Positions 24,173 through 26,075 of a stretch of DNA of 26,075 bases are shown here, piece by piece. Numbering within the stretch: the first letter of the stretch is position 1; the number at the start of each line of letters is the position of its first letter. The position numbers and the translations under genes are program-made. The notes below the pieces were generated by a model that saw only the letters and a program-made list of their open reading frames with translations, had not been told where the DNA came from and ran no database searches. The stretch covers positions 352 through 26,426 of the forward strand of contig PFAR01000054.1 in NCBI GenBank assembly GCA_002773655.1, given 5' to 3'. The DNA comes from Candidatus Falkowbacteria bacterium CG10_big_fil_rev_8_21_14_0_10_43_10 (GTDB taxonomy: Bacteria; Patescibacteriota; Patescibacteriia; Patescibacteriales; XYC2-FULL-47-12).

Positions 24173-24335
24173 GGATTTTAAGGCTATCTCTTGAAAAATT
24201 GCAAGTCCCATATATTTTTAGCTAAAATTAAACAAAAAATATTTTTATCCCTAATTATTCATCTATCTTTTATAACTTATCCACAAAAAAATTTTACATT
24301 AAAATTCAATGTCAACGCTTGTTTTTTGCGGCGCT

Positions 24336-25739
24336 TTAACCGGATATTTTTCCAAGCTCTTCCCTGGCCGTTTGGCGATCATCCCAGGGAATTTTCTTTC
24401 CGCCGGACAGGCACATCGCCTGTTCGCAGCCTTTGCCGGTTATTAAAACCACGTCTCCCTCCCGGGCGAGCCGCAGGGCTTTTCTAATCGCCTCCCGCCG
24501 GTCTAAAATTTTAAACAAACTCTGTTCTTGACCGGCTGAATGATTCTGCGTTTTTCCGGATTTCTCCGCCCCGACAGCCACTTGGTCAATAATAATTTGC
24601 GGATCGTCATCATAGGGATCTTCATTAGTGATAACTACGATGTCCGCTTTCTCGCCGGCGATTTTCCCTAACAGCGGCCGGCGGGAAATATCGCGACCGC
24701 CCCCGGTTGAACCCAGCACTTGGATAATCCGCCGGTGCGGCAATTGGCTGATAATTTCATAAAGCTTGCTAACGGCGTTCGGCTCAAAGGCATAATCAAC
24801 TATTACCAAAAAATTCTGCCCTTCATCAATGCGCTCAAACCTTCCCGGCACTCCGCTGACGCTCTCCAGCCCTTTTTTAATTTTGTCCAGATCCAAATCT
24901 TGCGACAGGCCGGCGCTTACGGCCGCCAAGGCGTTGTAAAGATTAAACGCGCCCGCCAGCCGCAGTTTAAAATCAGTTTCGTTAATGGTAAAGCTAATTC
25001 CCTCCCCTGATAAATTCCGGTTGGAAACTAAATATTCGTTGCTCTCGAATTTTATTTTGGCGCGCTGAAAAGTTATTTTTTGTTCAGCCTTAAAACTTAA
25101 AAAATATTCGGCATATTTATCATCCTGGTTCACTATCACCGTCTTTTTCACCCGCTCGCTGTGAATTTTTTTTATTTCATTTTTTATCAATTGCACCTTC
25201 TTTTTGGCATTTACGTATTTCGGCTTACAGCGCGCTAAATGCGCGAACAATTTTCCTTTGGCCAATTTATAATTCTCAAAACCGCCGTGCGCTTCAATAT
25301 GCTCCGGATAAAGCCCGGTAAATACCAAAATATCGTAATTAATAAACCGATGCCGGAATTGTTCTATTCCTTGCGAAGTCGTTTCAATAATCGCGTACTC
25401 GCAACCGGCTTTTACCATCCGACGCAACATGCTCTGCGTAAAAAATCTGCCGGGCATGGTCATTTTTTTGTCATTCATCCATTCTTTGTCCGCCACTTTA
25501 AACATCGCGGTAGAAGTATAGCCGACTTTATAACCCGCGCTTTCCAAAGTTTTCGCGATTAAATGCACGCTCGTTGATTTGCCGGTCGTGCCGGTTACGC
25601 CGATAACGATTAATTTATTTGACGGAAAACGATGTAAAACAGCCGCCAGCCAGGCAAGCACGAAATGATAGGCGGGTTGGATTTTGCTGAATATTTTTTG
25701 AGGGATTAGTTTTTTTATTGAATACAGTATTTTGTCCAT
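24336..25739 (-). CDS. MurE-like Mur ligase family protein lacking the N-terminal UDP-binding domain
   Basis: 467 residues. Mur ligases join an amino acid to a UDP-MurNAc peptide with ATP. Visible motifs: P-loop GVTGTTGKST (47-56), ETTSQG (119-124, in place of ETSS-type sequence), HGGFENYKLAKGKLF (151-165, where K161 matches the carbamylated Lys), GVPGRFERI near 300, VDYAFEPNA (VDYAHTPD in MurE), GSTGGGRD, and LITGKGCEQ near the C-terminus. NEDP replaces the DNPR that reads diaminopimelate in E. coli MurE, so the added amino acid is not predictable. The P-loop begins near residue 47 rather than ~110. The UDP-binding domain is missing and in its place is a hydrophobic segment (AYHFVLAWLAAVL), so it may act at the membrane on a lipid-linked substrate. 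This is inference. A FemAB-type gene lies 129 bases upstream on the same strand. Confidence 0.85.
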   Translation of the reverse strand: MDKILYSIKKLIPQKIFSKIQPAYHFVLAWLAAVLHRFPSNKLIVIGVTGTTGKSTSVHLIAKTLESAGYKVGYTSTAMFKVADKEWMNDKKMTMPGRFFTQSMLRRMVKAGCEYAIIETTSQGIEQFRHRFINYDILVFTGLYPEHIEAHGGFENYKLAKGKLFAHLARCKPKYVNAKKKVQLIKNEIKKIHSERVKKTVIVNQDDKYAEYFLSFKAEQKITFQRAKIKFESNEYLVSNRNLSGEGISFTINETDFKLRLAGAFNLYNALAAVSAGLSQDLDLDKIKKGLESVSGVPGRFERIDEGQNFLVIVDYAFEPNAVSKLYEIISQLPHRRIIQVLGSTGGGRDISRRPLLGKIAGEKADIVVITNEDPYDDDPQIIIDQVAVGAEKSGKTQNHSAGQEQSLFKILDRREAIRKALRLAREGDVVLITGKGCEQAMCLSGGKKIPWDDRQTAREELGKISG

Positions 25740-25753
25740 AAAATAAAATTTTT

Positions 25754-25848
25754 AATTTACAATAATCAATTTTCATTCAATCACCAATTTTCAATTTCCA
25801 AATAGTTTGAAAATTAATTTATTGAAAATTGGATGAGAATCGTAAATT
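25754..25848. repeat. AT-rich interrupted inverted repeat between the FemAB and Mur ligase genes
   Basis: AATTTAC (25754-25760) pairs with GTAAATT (25842-25848), and CCAATTTTCAAT (25784-25795) pairs with ATTGAAAATTGG (25821-25832). The parts between are degenerate copies of a CAATTTTCAAT-like word. It covers most of the 129-base gap. Similar AATTGAAAAATTGAGAATT words occur at 11975-11999. No gene is seen here. Confidence 0.55.
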
Positions 25849-25868
25849 GATAATTGAAAATTATATCG

Positions 25869-26075
25869 CTACATTAATTTCTTTAACCACTTAACTAATT
25901 TATAAATTTCATACCACTTGTTATTAAAAACTATGTCAAAACACCCCTGATAATTTATTTCACCCCCCCCAAATCCTCGTTTAAACCTCGTCACTCCCGG
26001 CCATTTTTTTTCGTCAATGCCGTAAAAATCATATTTGGCATATCCTAATTTTTTTGCCAATTTAATCATCTGCCA
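25869..26075 (-). CDS. FemAB-type peptidoglycan bridge aminoacyltransferase, C-terminus only
   Basis: The frame is open from the window edge (…WQMIKLAKKLGY) to a TAA at 25869, so only the last 68 residues are present. YDFYGID, WPGVTRFKRGFGG and the closing FDIVFNNKWYEIYKLVKWL match the end of FemAB/FemX proteins (GNAT-fold acyltransferases), which move an amino acid from aminoacyl-tRNA onto the peptidoglycan peptide. The ATG at 26069 is internal, not the start. A G8 run (C8 on the plus strand at 25963-25970) lies in the GFGGG codons. The neighbouring Mur ligase suggests a shared role in wall-peptide synthesis. Confidence 0.88.
   Translation of the reverse strand, partial: WQMIKLAKKLGYAKYDFYGIDEKKWPGVTRFKRGFGGGEINYQGCFDIVFNNKWYEIYKLVKWLKKLM

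Larger units (their letters stand above)
23905..24335. other. AT-rich intergenic region between rpoB and the Mur ligase gene
   Basis: 431 bases without a credible gene; the plus-strand frame at 24191-24487 runs into the Mur ligase and has no protein-like content. It holds a minus-strand promoter (24144-24172), an intrinsic terminator (24020-24075), a perfect DnaA-box 9-mer TTATCCACA (24277-24285), a second TTGACA word (24310-24315) with no good -10, and a short repeat CACAGAGTA at 23975-23983, copied at 23865-23873 nearer the rpoB start. Confidence 0.6.

Noticed and set aside
24310..24315. Second TTGACA word as a promoter for rpoB
   Set aside because: No acceptable -10 at 16-18 bases; the nearest candidate, TAAAAT, is at 13.
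24173..24335. Replication origin in the rpoB-Mur ligase gap
   Set aside because: Only one exact DnaA box, no dnaA/dnaN/rpmH neighbour and no cluster of boxes.
1..26075. UGA or UAG recoding
   Set aside because: rpoB, rpoC and the giant gene are open with the standard code; TGA ends the nucleotidyltransferase and TAG ends several genes. Only the rpoB tail hints at readthrough and is reported separately.
1..26075. CRISPR array, tRNA, rRNA or insertion sequence
   Set aside because: No regularly spaced repeats, no cloverleaf with a TTC-type loop in the intergenic gaps, and no transposase-like reading frame were found.

Overview
The window reads as a piece of a Candidate Phyla Radiation (Patescibacteria, probably Parcubacteria-type) chromosome. 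The basis is: small RpoB and RpoC with short linkers; a Mur ligase with the CPR-style short N-terminus; a giant Cys-rich secreted protein beside thrombospondin-type-3 (TSP3) calcium-loop proteins; a repeated 'EAWYVNP...YYLGRP' domain I associate with this group; and no gene with a convincing Shine-Dalgarno sequence. TAA, TAG and TGA all act as stops and the long genes stay open under the standard bacterial code, so the UGA-to-Gly code of Gracilibacteria/Absconditabacteria is excluded. The lineage is inferred from family recognition, not from a search.

Layout. (1) 1-12,100, all on the minus strand and read right to left: a membrane-anchored TSP3 protein (11219-11956), a 3,084-residue secreted Cys-rich multidomain protein (1949-11203), an ORF6N-domain protein (1324-1884), a 308-residue membrane protein (385-1311) and the start of another membrane protein (1-362). 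Gaps are 12-64 bases, so this is probably one transcript, driven by a promoter at the 3' end of rsmA and opening with a 5' hairpin. (2) 12,102-14,176 minus: a TSP3 and repeat-domain protein followed five bases later by rsmA. (3) 14,281-16,307: a secreted Cys-containing protein (+) whose 3' end overlaps a convergent sugar-nucleotidyltransferase (-); a 51-residue basic ORF just upstream of that enzyme; and, divergently, a DUF4258-like/DUF2283-like pair that may be a toxin-antitoxin module. A perfect 20-bp-arm palindrome closes this block. (4) 16,395-24,335 minus: rpoC and rpoB, then a 431-base AT-rich intergenic region holding a strong promoter, an intrinsic terminator between promoter and gene, a GC-rich hairpin next to the rpoB start, and one perfect DnaA-box 9-mer. 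(5) 24,336-26,075 minus: a MurE-like Mur ligase without the usual UDP-binding domain and the C-terminus of a FemAB-type peptidoglycan bridge aminoacyltransferase.

The most interesting points are: GC-rich palindromic elements inside open reading frames (two in rsmA, a double one in the 308-residue gene), translated in frame like Rickettsia palindromic elements; the giant protein with ten or more C-x(5)-G-C repeats and three jelly-roll-like modules; a perfect 31-base palindrome inside the ORF6N gene; an in-frame 19-codon charged tail after the rpoB amber stop; and a promoter-terminator unit in the rpoB leader that is either an attenuator or a small RNA.
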